DNA of 64,000 bases from Gigaspora rosea (GCA_003550325.1 QKWP01000368.1:257654-321653), one strand, 5' to 3'. Positions 43,845 through 55,404 are shown, numbered from the stretch's first letter. The notes: generated by a model not told the origin, from the sequence alone. Translations and numbers: made by a program.

Positions 43845-44291
43845 AATTGTACAAGTAGAATTGGATATTAGCTACAAATTTGGGTTGTTTTTCGTCAGAA
43901 AAGCATTTTTTGTTCAGTTCCAAAACTTCCCGATCGACTTTTTGAGTACACATCCCTGAATAATAATAATTTTTCTCATAAAATCATGTCTTTTCATTAA
44001 ATTCACTTCTGCACTTCAAGAAATACTCATTTATGAATGAAAAAAAATGACTGATGTTTTTAAAATTGGTCACTTTCTGTTTTCATGTATAAAGTTATAT
44101 GTAGTAAATTCTATAGTTAGAATTAAATCTCATAATATCGATATGCGATAACAGAAGAATTTTGTATTTAATAAATTATAAATTATATAAATTAACAGCA
44201 TTTCTATATTTAAATAAAAAAAAAATACTTATGCGCATAAGTATATATTGTTTCTTATACTAACCCTGCCTAAAGTTGCCATGGAACAGGT

Positions 44292-46079
44292 TCAGCTTTT
44301 ACTAACGCCTATTGTAGAATTCATTTCCGTACCACATTTGTTTATAAAAGTTGACTTAGAATTTAATGTTGCAAGGCTGTTAGTATCAGAAGATTGTCGG
44401 AGTGCCACATCAGATTCATGCTCGCACTGTTCCTTTGTTAATGGTCTCGACGACAAACAAAGATTGTTATCATTTATTTCGTTGAAAAAAGGATGTGATA
44501 AAGCACGTTTGGCTGAGATGCGTAATATGTCGTCGTACGTCAACATTTTCTATTGTATATTAATATATATCGTGAATGCGTTAAAAAGATATCATAATGA
44601 ATAAAAAAAAAAGTGTCTTAAAACCAACATGCCAACGAAGTTCAAAACGGTTCAACTTACACTGAGCAAATCAACACCAAGAGAGCTTAAAGTAGGAACA
44701 TATTTATCGAGGGGTTGTGGTTTCCATTTTGGAAAAACAGGTGTGAAATCTCTAAATTGTGTTATGTTGGGCCAAACACTTTCGTCCGGAGTTCCAAGAA
44801 CCCTTACATTATTTATTAATTATTAAATTAAATATTTTACATTAAAATAAATAAATAAATAAATAATCAAACTTACTGAAAGATTCGAAAAAGCTCGTCT
44901 ATTTCACTATCTCCTGATCATATAGTATTTATTTTTAATAATTTTACACTACAGAATAATATTAAAATAGATAAAAATTGGTTTATAATAAATCTCACCT
45001 TTGAATAAGACTTTCTTATTAACAATTTCGGCAAATATACATCCTATACTCCACATATCAACAGCAAAAGAATAAGTTGGACTACCGAGCATAAGTTCCG
45101 GGGCTCTATACCACAACGTAATCACCTAAAAATAGAATATCATGTTCGTATATATAGAAATTCAATTTGATTCAGTTTTTAAAGTAAACGATACCTCATG
45201 TGTGTAAGGTCTCAAAGGAATACCAATGGCTCTGGCTAACCCAAAATCTGCTAACTTAAGATTTTCATCTTTATCAATTAACAGATTTTGAGGTTTTAAA
45301 TCCCTATGAAAGATTCGTCGTTTATGTAAGAATGTGGTTCCATCAAGAAGCTGGTGCATGAGTTTCTAATTTTTCGAAATTAGTTAATTAGTTAATTAAT
45401 TAAGGTATCTCTATAATATCTCATAACAAAATAACCAAAAGATGTTAATACCAGAATCTTATTATGTTCCAACGCTTCTTTAGAAGAATGAATAAATCTT
45501 TTCAAATCCATTGTAAGAAACTCGAAAACAAGAAATAATTTATTTTCTTGATTTACAATGTCAAGTAGTCTAGCCAATATTGGAATATGTATTAAATGTG
45601 TCATACTTTTGTTATGTATTTTATATAATAAACATACTTTACAATATTTTCATGTTTCGTGCATTCCTTTAGTAAAGAAATTTCTCGAAGTGAAGTAGGT
45701 GGAATTCCTTCTTTGTTTCCAATGGATGAATCTAGACGTACTTGTTTGAGAGCTACGATTCTTCCGGTTTTTTTTTCTTTAGCCCTATAAACTATTCCAT
45801 ATGTCCCTTTTTTTAAAAAAAAGAAAAGAAAAAATAGATCAATTATAAATATTAGAACTTATTTTGTAAAAAAAATGTGTTCATAATAGAGAAATTTTAT
45901 CTTGTGACTAAATTTATATTCCATACAAAATAGAAATGCAAAATTTTATTATTCTATAATACTTCAATGCATCTATCTATCTATTATTATACATATCTAT
46001 ATATATCTCTCTTCCAATTAATACCTTCTCCAACTTTCTCCAATTTTTCAAAATCTTCCATGTCCATTCTTAAAATCAT
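44292..46079 (-). CDS. Cdc2/CDK1-type cyclin-dependent kinase
   Basis: Eight exons on the minus strand: 46079-46025, 45806-45638, 45569-45452, 45365-45195, 45125-44999, 44913-44877, 44802-44661 and 44549-44292. All have GT-AG introns in matching phase; the product is 358 residues. It has the glycine loop GEGTYG with inhibitory T20/Y21, catalytic K39, HRDLKPQN (D136), DFG (154-156), activation-loop T169 in YTHEV, WYRAPEL, and [12 protein letters not shown] as in CDK1. Such kinases bind cyclins and drive the cell cycle. Odd points: the PSTAIRE helix reads PPTSLRE (54-60; the key Glu E60 is kept), and about 62 residues follow the kinase fold, rich in Ser and Asn. An in-frame TAG precedes the ATG at 46079; starts at 46067 or 46061 are also possible and closer to usual CDK1 N-termini. 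It is either the CDK1 gene or a diverged paralogue. Confidence 0.9.
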
Positions 46080-47387
46080 CTAAATTTTACAAGTATCGCT
46101 TTTGATTTAGTTAGTAAAATACATAACAATTTATAGTCTCGTAGTTTTAGCTGTTAATAATAATATATTACCTGTTACGTAATCAGTTAATTAAATGCGA
46201 TTTACGTCAATAATAGTTAGTTATAAATACTGGCCGATTTAGTCGGTATTAGATCCTTTCAGGAAAATGGTGGTAGAACCCTAATTAATCGATGTGTGAC
46301 GCTTTAACTTTTAATTCAGACATAAAAATAAAATAAAAATATGGCAAAACTACAATAAATTAGACAATATAAATGTATTTATAATTAGGAAAAAGCAAAA
46401 ATATTTTAAAAACAAATATGATTATAATTCGATTAGAGCCGGACGTAAGCGTGTTCATGTCATCTGTTTTAAAACGATAAAAATTCTTTTTCAATTTCTA
46501 TTTTATATTAATCATATTAATCGCAGTTTTAATAAGATAAACTTTCAAACTTTCTCTGGTTTCCTATACTGTATACTAGATATTAGACCAATCATTGAAT
46601 GGCGGGCCAAGTGATAATTTGTTCGACAATAATTCTTATAGAATCTTTTTAATATTTGTAAACATTAAAGATTACTACTAAAAATATACTGTATTATATT
46701 TATAGAATGCTCTTTCTAACGGCTTTAATATACTATACAAACCAGCACTTTTTTTATTTTAAACTATACTAGGAATGCGACAGCCTTTTTTTCAATAATC
46801 ACCTTCTCTATAGTCATATCATAAAACATAATCACATTAAAATTTGCAATAATTAATAATAAGCTTATAAAAATACTTCTTTATCTCTTCGTTTGTAGGG
46901 TAGGTGCAGGCAAATTTGCCTGCAAAAAGTTATATAATATTTTTAAAAAAATTTTTTATAAAACTTTATTATGAATATTACTAACTATAACCCATGGTGA
47001 TAATCACCATGGTCACGTGCTTATATATCCTTTCTATTTGGTAGTATGTTAATATTTATTTGCCACACACAATTCATTACACCTTTGTATCAACCTATTA
47101 CACAACATACGTATATACATATAACTGTGTATTATGTGCTGTATCCTGCTTACTTTGCTCACAGCTAGGCAGCCTACTTTGTGGTGCTTTTTACAACTTT
47201 CTTAAATGGAATTATTTACTGTATAAAATCTATGATATATAAAACATTGATCAAATTTAAAAACTAGTGCAAGTATAAATGCGTTTAAACTACATTAGCA
47301 AAATAAATATACAAAAAACCTTCAAAAAAAATTGTATTGTAATATAGTAGATATTTTTGTACTTTTGTATCGCGACAGTCACGTGTT
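46080..47387. other. Upstream region of CDK gene and AT-rich spacer
   Basis: No further gene recognised. 46991-47008 contains a short palindrome (taacccatggtgataatcaccatggt region). Confidence 0.35.
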
Positions 47388-47777
47388 CACAATGTATTAG
47401 ACGATCACGTAACGGTGTCGACCCTTCGTTCGATCACCACTTTACTTTATTTTTATTTATTCTTTATTAGTTATTTATTATTTATTTATTTATTTATTTG
47501 TGTCGCTGCCCCGTTATACTGTTTATTTTGCCGCGATGCATATCGGCATTATGTATCGTTCGTTATGCATAGATCGTATGCATAACATCGTTATTGGTAT
47601 TTGAGTTCATTGTACATAGTTTTAGGATAGGAGAAACTACAATTATAAAAAGGACCTAAAAATCCTTCTGTATCAATATCAACTCATCAATCCACTATCC
47701 TGTCTTCTATCTAATAAAAGCCATCTTCATCTTGAATTTCTTCTAACAAAGACCTAATTTATCCTCATAATCGAACA
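47388..47777 (+). mobile_element. Probable solo LTR
   Basis: About 390 bp starting tgtatcgcgacagtcacg and ending ataatcgaaca. It has a TATA-like box (ttataaaaagg, about 47654) and a polyadenylation signal (aataaaag, about 47722) in LTR order (U3-R-U5). It contains a (ttta)n tract. No internal region or clear 5-bp duplication was confirmed. Confidence 0.35.
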
Positions 47778-47949
47778 TTTTGATTACAGTATGCTGAAAT
47801 CTTTCGAAAAAATTATAATTAACACAAAATCTTTCAAAAGAATTACAATCTTTCAAAAGATTTTAGTATGCATTTCTTTTGAAATATTTTGAAGGGTTTT
47901 ATAATTTACCACCATGGCAATGTACTGCCACCCCTTGATTAACTAATTA

Positions 47950-48190
47950 GAATGCAGGATCAAGTATAATGTGAAATCAAAGCGATTACGATTTTTTTCA
48001 AAAATCGGCTATAGCACGAAATTTTGCCTATGAAATCATCTCTCATGCACTAACAAAAAAATTTCTCTCGAAATTTTGAGAACCCCAGACATCTTTCATA
48101 CCCTCACTCTAATTCTAACTAACAAATTAATTTATTGTTTTGATTTCATATTACACCAGACCTTATAGGGTGTGGTGTATTGCATATGTG
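47950..48190. mobile_element. Inverted-repeat element, relative of 43371-43600
   Basis: gcaggatcaagtataatgtg plus aaatcaaa on the left and tttgatttcatattacacca on the right. A telomere-like run (ctaattctaactaac) lies inside. The right part belongs to the block duplicated across the assembly gap. Confidence 0.5.
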
Positions 48191-48476
48191 AAAAAATCAA
48201 AAATTCTATTTTGAAATAAATTTCAAAATATATATTTTGAAATATATTGCAAATATTGTGAAATAGACCAAATAAAAAAATACAACCCTCTATTTTTTTT
48301 TTTTTGGGCAATCCTATTTATTATTTAAGATACGAGTATACTACTCTAGGATTTTAAGACTAATGCCTACGATTCCTTCCCTATCACAATAAAGACTCAT
48401 CCGGTTACCAAAGTACCTAAATGCGATCTGCCGCAGTCAAGATTTGTCTCCAATTTTCTGTTTTCTAACACATAGA
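48099..48476 (+). repeat. 378-bp direct repeat, copy A, ends at N
   Basis: Matches 48782-49159 at a constant offset of 683 and, by eye, without a mismatch, including a 13-T run. It stops exactly at the single N at 48477. Confidence 0.9.
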
Positions 48477-48477
48477 N
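48477..48477. other. Single N: likely assembly join
   Basis: The only ambiguous base in the window. It sits directly after copy A of a perfect duplication and directly before the interior of a truncated MITE, which suggests two contig ends joined without resolving their overlap. Confidence 0.8.
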
Positions 48478-48709
48478 TGCTGAAAACGACAAAATTTATT
48501 TGTTTAAATTACTTTTGATCTAGTGATCAGAATTGAATGAACTTTTTTGTTAAATGCGCTTCACTGAGAGCTTCATTTTAAAAAAATGTTTGTTTAAATT
48601 GGTTCACTAGATGCCAAGATAATTGGCAAAAACTGTTTTTTGCTTCTCAAATTTTAGAGGTTTTTGCTGAAAAAACAAGTATGACCTCTATACTAGATGT
48701 CCAGGGTCC
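48478..48709. mobile_element. MITE with ggaccc TIR, left end missing
   Basis: Same family as 24873-25167 (cagaattgaatgaactttttt, tgccaagataattg, aagtatgacctctatacta, right end gtccagggtcc). The left end is absent at the N. aaccccagacatctt at 48081-48095 may be the displaced left terminus. Confidence 0.6.
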
Positions 48710-48781
48710 TAAATTTTGGGTTAGCATTTTTTTGCTAAATTGCCCTACCCTAACTTTATCTTTTACTCTAACTCTATTTCT

Positions 48782-49159
48782 TACCCTCACTCTAATTCTA
48801 ACTAACAAATTAATTTATTGTTTTGATTTCATATTACACCAGACCTTATAGGGTGTGGTGTATTGCATATGTGAAAAAATCAAAAATTCTATTTTGAAAT
48901 AAATTTCAAAATATATATTTTGAAATATATTGCAAATATTGTGAAATAGACCAAATAAAAAAATACAACCCTCTATTTTTTTTTTTTTGGGCAATCCTAT
49001 TTATTATTTAAGATACGAGTATACTACTCTAGGATTTTAAGACTAATGCCTACGATTCCTTCCCTATCACAATAAAGACTCATCCGGTTACCAAAGTACC
49101 TAAATGCGATCTGCCGCAGTCAAGATTTGTCTCCAATTTTCTGTTTTCTAACACATAGA
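48782..49159 (+). repeat. 378-bp direct repeat, copy B
   Basis: Copy of 48099-48476 that continues into unique sequence (gaactttcaaataatcatcg). Confidence 0.9.
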
Positions 49160-49394
49160 GAACTTTCAAATAATCATCGATAAGCTCTTGCTGGCTTTGT
49201 CAGAACAACTCTTATTCTTTATTTTTCTGTGGTTTGGCTGATGTCATCCATTAATTATCCTATTTCAAGGATTGCAAAAAGTAATATTTTATATATTATT
49301 GTATATATCTGCAAATCTTGCAATTTTTTTTGCAATATTTTGCAATATTTCGCAAAATTTAAAATTTGATATATTTTATTGGTTTATGTAATTT

Positions 49395-49700
49395 AGCGCA
49401 TATGCGTTGTAACGCACCCATCTGATAAACCAATCAGGTTGTAGGATTAGATGCAACATGAAATCGAGAAAAAATGGCGATCTTTTAAAAAATTGCCTGT
49501 GCCTCGTAATTTTGCTTATAAAACCACTCTTCATGCTTTAACAAAAAAAATTACTTGCAAAATTTTACTATAAAGCTCTTTTTTTTGTTTACACACTATT
49601 CTAACCTCACCTTAACCCTAACTAACAAAAAAAGGGTTATTTTGGTTGTTTTGATTTCACATTACACCAAATCATATGAGGTGCACTATAGCGCACATGC
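49395..49700. mobile_element. Inverted-repeat element, third relative
   Basis: ggattagatgcaacatgaaa and the inverse of atttggtgtaatgtgaaatc, with outer gcgcatatgcg / gcgcacatgcgc words. aaccctaactaac lies inside (49614-49626). Confidence 0.5.
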
Positions 49701-50145
49701 GCAAAAATATTAAATTCTTTTTTTATTTATTATTAGAATAAATATATGCAACACACCTTGCGATATGCAAATTCATCGCATATATATATGTAAATATATA
49801 TTGTAGATCTGTATAACAAATGTTCTATATAACAAAAATTTAAATTAATATAAGGTTAGGGTAAGAGTTAGTGCTAAAAGTTAGAGTAAATAATAGTATA
49901 TACAAAATTTTGCAAGAAATTTTTTTTGTTAGAGTGTAAAAGGTCATTAAGTAGATGGAATTTTTTGATATTACAAAATTTTAGAAAAATTTCTTTATTC
50001 TGTTACACAAAAAAATTTGCACATTAAACCTGATCTTCAAATTTAATTAGTAGATCATTGGGGTACAATATACAAGCACATCGTAGCGTGCAATGCCTAA
50101 TTAAGTCCTTATTATTATTATATATTATATAAAGAAATTCTTTAT
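49701..50145. other. AT-rich spacer
   Basis: Contains ttagggtaagagttagtgc near 49857, another telomere-like word; otherwise no feature. Confidence 0.35.
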
Positions 50146-50436
50146 ATAGTGCACCGTGCACTCAGTGCACCCCTTCAATATCTTAACATTTTACTAGGGT
50201 AACCCCTATCATGTTACTAAGCAAAATACTCATCTCGCAATTTTACTAAAATAACTCCTGTTGTGATACTAAGCAAAAATTCTTTTCTCGCAATTTTACT
50301 TTAAATTTAACTCTACTTTTAACTCTAACTTTAATTCTAACTCTAACTTAATTTAATTTTTAACTTTTATTATACTATTAAAACTATTAAAAATACTAAA
50401 TTTATAGAGTGCACTAAGTGTACCGGTGCACTATTT
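50146..50436. mobile_element. Inverted-repeat element with gtgcac termini
   Basis: tagtgcaccgtgcactcagt on the left pairs with the inverse of agtgcaccggtacacttagt on the right; both contain gtgcac palindromes. The interior has two copies of a tactaagcaaaa ... tctcgcaattttac unit (50215-50250, 50260-50300) and a taactctaac tract. Confidence 0.55.
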
Positions 50437-50817
50437 AAATTTTTTCAAAAAAAAACTTATGAAACTGCCTTTGCATGAAATATATATAAAAAAAAAAAAC
50501 TACAATACCCAAGAATATATCGCATTAATTAGTTAAAAAAAAAACTTACAAAACTGCTTTTGCATGGGTTTGCATATTTTTTCTTTTACGTATGCTCAGA
50601 TTCTTATATTACCCGAAAAAGAAAGTAATCGATTAATGCAAATCGATTACATGAATCATATTCTCGATTGTTTTGATCAATTAATCACGTGATTCACATG
50701 AATGATTTTTATTGGTCAATCACAGGTTGCTATAGTGACGGTTACCATAAAATAACACACTAAAAAATATATACAAAGTTTGTTTAAAAATAAAAAAATT
50801 ATACTATTATTGTACTA
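50437..50817. other. AT-rich spacer
   Basis: Two copies of aaaaaacttaygaaactgcy ttttgcatg (about 50450-50478 and 50541-50573) form a short direct duplication. Nothing coding. Confidence 0.4.
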
Positions 50818-51002
50818 CAGTTAACTCTGAATATAACGAATCTCATTGTAATAAACTTTGGATAGAATGAACTCAAAATTTTAAAATTTCTTAATAGTTC
50901 GGTATAAAAAAAGCTATGGTTTCTTAAGAAAACATAGTAATTTTTTATAGTGAACTTTTTTTTTGACCAGACTCAAGGGTTCAGTATAGAAAGAGTTGAC
51001 TG
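50818..51002. mobile_element. Pogo/mariner-type MITE, 185 bp
   Basis: CAGTTAACTCTGAATATAAC and the inverse of CAGTCAACTCTTTCTATACT, flanked by TA (50816-50817, 51003-51004). Confidence 0.75.
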
Positions 51003-51281
51003 TACTATTAGTTTTTTCTAAATTAATTATCTGTTGACTTTTAGATTAATAGCACAGTGGTTATACTTTAAAATCACAAATTAAAAAGTTGCTAATTTAA
51101 ATTCTTTTAGAAGCAAGAAACTAGAATGTTATTAAACAAATTTAATTTTAGAAAAGGCAGTAGCTATTATTTTAGAAATCTGTAGTAATATAAAATAGAA
51201 CATATTAAAACTCTAATTTGAAATAACTTGAAGTTACAAAACATAATATAAGGCCAATATTTATAATACTATATAAACTTA

Positions 51282-51437
51282 GGGTGCTGACAGATATTAT
51301 GTAATATTTTTTTATTAAGGAGGTTACTTCCCTTCCCCCATATCATATATGAAGTATATATATAGTATATTATACCTAGCTACCCCACTGCTACCCCCCT
51401 CCCTTCTAAAAATATTATGTAATATCTGTTAACGTCC
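51282..51437. mobile_element. PIF/Harbinger-like MITE, family GGGTGCTGACA
   Basis: GGGTGCTGACAGATATTATG and the inverse of GGACGTTAACAGATATTACA, each followed by taatattt; TTA flanks at 51279-51281 and 51438-51440. C-rich tracts lie inside. Confidence 0.75.
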
Positions 51438-51550
51438 TTATAATAATATATTAAAATTGGTTCTTAATAGAGCTAACAATGTTTTTTAGTTATTTAAAAA
51501 CCAGTATAGCAGATCATATCTAGGTGCTTATAAGGTAGCTAGATAATATT

Positions 51551-52948
51551 TTATTTTATTTTTTTTTATATTAGGGGTGTAGCTCCTGCCCCAAACTTTA
51601 TTAATACTTAAGTAGATTGATATTTGGTAGTGCTGTAAATACATACATATTATATACAAGTATTGAGACTAGGACTTCAGGCTATAAACCTTTTATCCAC
51701 GGCTAAAACCTACCAGAGCCTTCTATATTCCCATTTGTATAGTTGACCTGGATTTGTACATCTTTTTCAACCAACAATCAATATCTACATATCCGCCACT
51801 TTACCTACATTTTCTAATTCATCACTTTTAATTTAGTATGTGTTGCCAAGTAGGCGCTTTATACTTCCAAGTTGGTGTATCTGAAATCTGGTTACCCAAA
51901 AAATTCCTTACTAGCGTACTTTTCGGGAGTTCATATTTCAAGCCATATAGCTGCCTCTATCATATTGAGTAAGTATCTCAAGCCTGCATGCTGCCGCAAC
52001 TAGCTGTTTTCTGCAACTTGAGGACCCAGGATTTAATGTTCTGAATTTGGAAATGTGCAAACGACTGTACTTCCTGCTATGGTGCGAGATATCTGGGCAT
52101 GCTTCGCAATTGCTTCTAGTACCGAATATAGTTGGATGGCATCATGAGGCTAGGAAAAACCTAATCACTACTGTATACACTTATACCAGCATATGAGGTG
52201 GAGTCAATAGAAATGAGACAAATTTATTAGATAGATTTGTCTCATTTCTACTGACTTTACTCCATATACTCATATTGGTGGTCCCAAATCTTCTTAACGT
52301 CTGAAGACTCCTATATGGATTCACCCAGAGCTCCATTGGGTCTTGACACGTACACGCCTCTATGTTTCTGCTTCTTATTAGCTGATTAGTTCTGTCTGCT
52401 CTTGCAAAGTTCACTAAATCCCAGTATCTGGTTAGTCACTCTTTGGATCCTTTTCCCTAGCCATTCCAGACTACCAATCCAATTGGCCAGAAGGATTGGT
52501 CCGCCAGGCTTTAGGTGCCTAAGGTCTCACTTTCCTTGGTTCATGCTTTTATAACACGTGACCTTTTCTTCTAGTGCGACTCCGGCGGCCAGATTGGTAG
52601 GCCCCTTTTGCCATAGGGGCTTTTGTCCGTCCAGATTCCTTGGTCAGTCACCGCTAAGATTCTTTTTCCTAGTACTGTCGAAAGTCTAGCTACCTTCCAC
52701 TCGAGGCTTGCCAAACGGGTTTCAATTGTTCTGGTCCCTTGAATTTGTCTGTATAACTTATACAACTATGCCAAGGCTCCCATTCAAGATGGTAGTATAA
52801 GGTTACAGGTAATGTACCCAACCGATTGATAAACAAATGTTACATAATACAGGCCTATTTTTCAATTCATCTCCAGTAGGATTTGAACTCTAGACCTGCT
52901 GCTTGGGAGTGACAACCAGACAGCTTCTTTATGTCATCACACCCTTTT
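51551..52948 (-). mobile_element. tRNA-headed non-autonomous retroelement, copy 2
   Basis: Minus-strand copy of the element at 9291-18075, flanked by the exact 16-bp duplication gtagctagataatatt (51535-51550, 52949-52964). The head carries box B (gagttcaaatc on minus, 52880-52890). The 3' end has AATAAA, a GGGG/CCCC stem-loop (51574-51592) and an A-rich tail. A hairpin absent from copy 1 has been added at about 52195-52275. A 64-codon frame at 52571-52765 is not conserved in copy 1. Confidence 0.8.
52195..52275. repeat. Hairpin insertion in copy 2
   Basis: gtggagtcaatagaaatgag acaaat pairs with atttgtctcatttctactga ctttactcca around ttattagatag. The corresponding place in copy 1 (about 17440-17465) lacks it, so it was inserted or arose after the copies separated. 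Confidence 0.65.
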
Positions 52949-53017
52949 GTAGCTAGATAATATTAGGCTTATAAATAGAAAATATTTGTATATAAGTTAA
53001 ATTTCTTTATATATGTT

Positions 53018-53203
53018 GTGCGTCAGATTAAAACTTGCGTTAGATTGAATCTGACGCACATCAGATGACTATCAGTTGACCAGCATTAAATGATCGGCAA
53101 CAACTAGCCTAAACTAACCTTTAACTTTACCATAATTTTACCCTAACCCTAATCTAATTTAGGCCAGGTTTAATTTGATGCAAGAATCGATCTGATGCAC
53201 GAC
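53018..53203. mobile_element. MITE with gtgcgtcagatt TIRs, about 185 bp
   Basis: tgtgcgtcagattaaaactt and the inverse of cgtgcatcagatcgattctt; the left end also repeats the word inverted (aatctgacgcaca). taccctaaccctaat, telomere-like, lies inside (53131-53145). Confidence 0.55.
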
Positions 53204-53357
53204 ATATATACTGTATACTTTAATTCTATAATTAAGCACCAACAAGACTATCTAAAAATAAAAAATTAATAACCTGCTATAATTAATTAAAAATCAATTT
53301 ATTGAGTTTTGTTATTTAATTTATATTCAATAATTTGTTATTTCTAATATCCAATAA

Positions 53358-53517
53358 GGGTGGTAACAGATATTACGTAATATTTTAGGGGGAGGGGGGT
53401 CTCTGAAATCTTATGTTAAATATAAAAGTTCATAATAGCCAATCAAATTACTCTTATGTAGGGGGGAGGGGGGTAGGGGTATAGTAAAATTATATTACGT
53501 AATATATGTCACCACCC
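53358..53517. mobile_element. PIF/Harbinger-like MITE, family GGGTGSTRACA
   Basis: GGGTGGTAACAGATATTACG and the inverse of GGGTGGTGACATATATTACG, each followed by taatat; TAA flanks (53355-53357, 53518-53520). G-rich tracts inside (gggggaggggggt, ggggggaggggggt). Confidence 0.8.
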
Positions 53518-53816
53518 TAATCCAAATACATTAATTTCCAATTCTTCAAATATAATTATGTAATTAATAACCAATCAGAATTGTAAATTTAATAAAGCCA
53601 AAAAGTAAATTTTCTAATTAATAGAGATTCTTGTTAAAAAATAATTACAAAAAAAGGTGTTTATATTTAAGCACAAGTCTGTAATTATCCTATTGCATTT
53701 ATTAAATTAAAAAAATATTTTTTTAATACAGTATTTAAAATTCTTTTATAATTTTAAATAGCTTTTTTTTTTTTTATTAATAGCAAATTAGTATAATATA
53801 AATAACAAAACAACAA

Positions 53817-54163
53817 AACTATAATATATACTAAATAACTAAAACAAAATTATAATATTTTCGGATTATAATCATTTAAAATTATGATCTCTCAAAAATA
53901 TTTTAAAGAGGATAAAAGCAAGGTCTCACCTTAACATTTAAAAAAAAAAAATTATATATATATATATATATTTTAAAGAGAATTAATTTTAGTATATAAT
54001 ATGATTTTATCTAGGATACTTGTTAAACAAATCGCGTGCAGTGACCAGCTAGCGCTAATGGTTATCATAATAATCGAGTCTGTAATCTGATTGGCTAAGT
54101 TATGCTGACGTGTCACGTTGGGTGTGAGATATACTACTGTATGATATGTAAATCAAAACTATG
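53817..54163 (+). repeat. Long direct repeat, left copy
   Basis: Matches 55112-55337 in order (ataatcatttaaaattatga, tctgattggctaagttatgc, gatatactactgtatgatat). It is longer because of the small retroelement insertion at 53911-53968 and some length differences. Confidence 0.7.
53911..53968 (+). mobile_element. Severely 5'-truncated retroelement 3' end
   Basis: gataaaagcaaggtctcacc ttaacattt plus an A tract, flanked by attttaaagag on both sides (ending 53910 and 53980). The right copy of the direct repeat lacks it. Its last bases (ctcaccttaacatt) match the end of the tRNA-headed element copy 1. Confidence 0.7.
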
Positions 54164-55113
54164 TCGTACGTCGGAATGGAATTATTGTGGATTTAGAATC
54201 CACCTAGATTGATTCCGAATAAACATAAGTTGTAATAGAATTCTAAAATGTGTTATTAAAGAATTCCCAATTCAACCTACACTAAATTTATGTGTATTCC
54301 AAAATATTTCATCAATGCTTTTGTTTTGAAATTTAAGTCACTTAATATAGGGTTTATTTTTTAAAAGCATTACATGAAATTTTTACATAAATGATTAATA
54401 TTTCGCACGGTACAAATTTTTCATTTGCAATGATTTTTTTCACATGCGCTTTTTGTATTTGCAGTTAATATTATCTAATTGTGAGGAAGATTGCATAATA
54501 GACACTTCTTGAACGTTTACGTACGTTGAAAAAACATTCGTTATAGAAAATTTTTGTTCTCGTTATATCTGAAGGTGTTATAGGAAGGTTCAAATCTCCA
54601 GGGTCGATTGTACTACAATATTTAATTCTAGAAACTTATAAGTAATCTAATAATGTCGGAATTGTATCCAAGCAATATGTGCCATTCAAGGATCTTGCAG
54701 TGGGAATACCTTTCGATCGTTCTCTTGTATTTTCTGGATCTATGTAAAACCTTAATACAAATAATCAAAGACTTTTACGTGCTATAAAGGATTTACGTCG
54801 ACTATTAGTCGATCTGCTGCTAAAATATTTGGAAAGCATTTCTTCAAATGCATTAGGGGCAAAAATTAATAATCTTGAGATTTAGTAACCGGATAGAGTT
54901 TTTGCAAAGGACAAAAAAGTGAAATAATAAAATCATAAAAATGGTTTATTTTATTTTGACATTAACGATATGATTTATGGCATTGAATTTAAAAATCAAC
55001 AGAATCAACTTAAGTTGCTTTTAAGTTTCGTACCAACTTGGGTTGCATTTAGAATTCCGTTCCAACCTAAATGGATTCTAAATCCGCAATAATTCCATTT
55101 CGACGTACGACAT
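54161..55113. mobile_element. TIR element, 953 bp, with coding-like remnant
   Basis: TIRs atgtcgtacgtcggaatgga and the inverse of atgtcgtacgtcgaaatgga, continuing attattgtggatttagaatcc. On +, about 54690-54885 reads as a coherent frame with one TAA near 54748 (RLLRAIKDLRRLLVDLLLK). I cannot assign it. Confidence 0.6.
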
Positions 55114-55337
55114 ATATACTATATAACTAAAATAAAATTAGGATTATAATCATTTAAAATTATGATCTCTCAAATTAATTGGAAGAGAATTAATTTTATT
55201 ATAATATGATTTTATCTAGAATACTTGACCAGCTAACGCCATAATAATCGAATCTGTAATCTGATTGGCTAAGTTATGCTGATGTGTCATGTTGGGTGTG
55301 CGATATACTACTGTATGATATGTAAATCAAAACTATG
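55112..55337 (+). repeat. Long direct repeat, right copy
   Basis: Counterpart of 53817-54163 without the retroelement insertion. The two copies bracket the TIR element exactly. Confidence 0.7.
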
Positions 55338-55404
55338 CGTGGTCACTTTATATATTTTAATTATCGTCAGATAATTTCAGTGCTGGTCACTTCACCGACA
55401 ATTA

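Noticed and set aside
43651..43959. 102-codon frame
   Set aside because: Covers a MITE with 40-bp TIRs; no domain.
44248..44604. 118-codon + frame
   Set aside because: Antisense to the last exon of the CDK gene.
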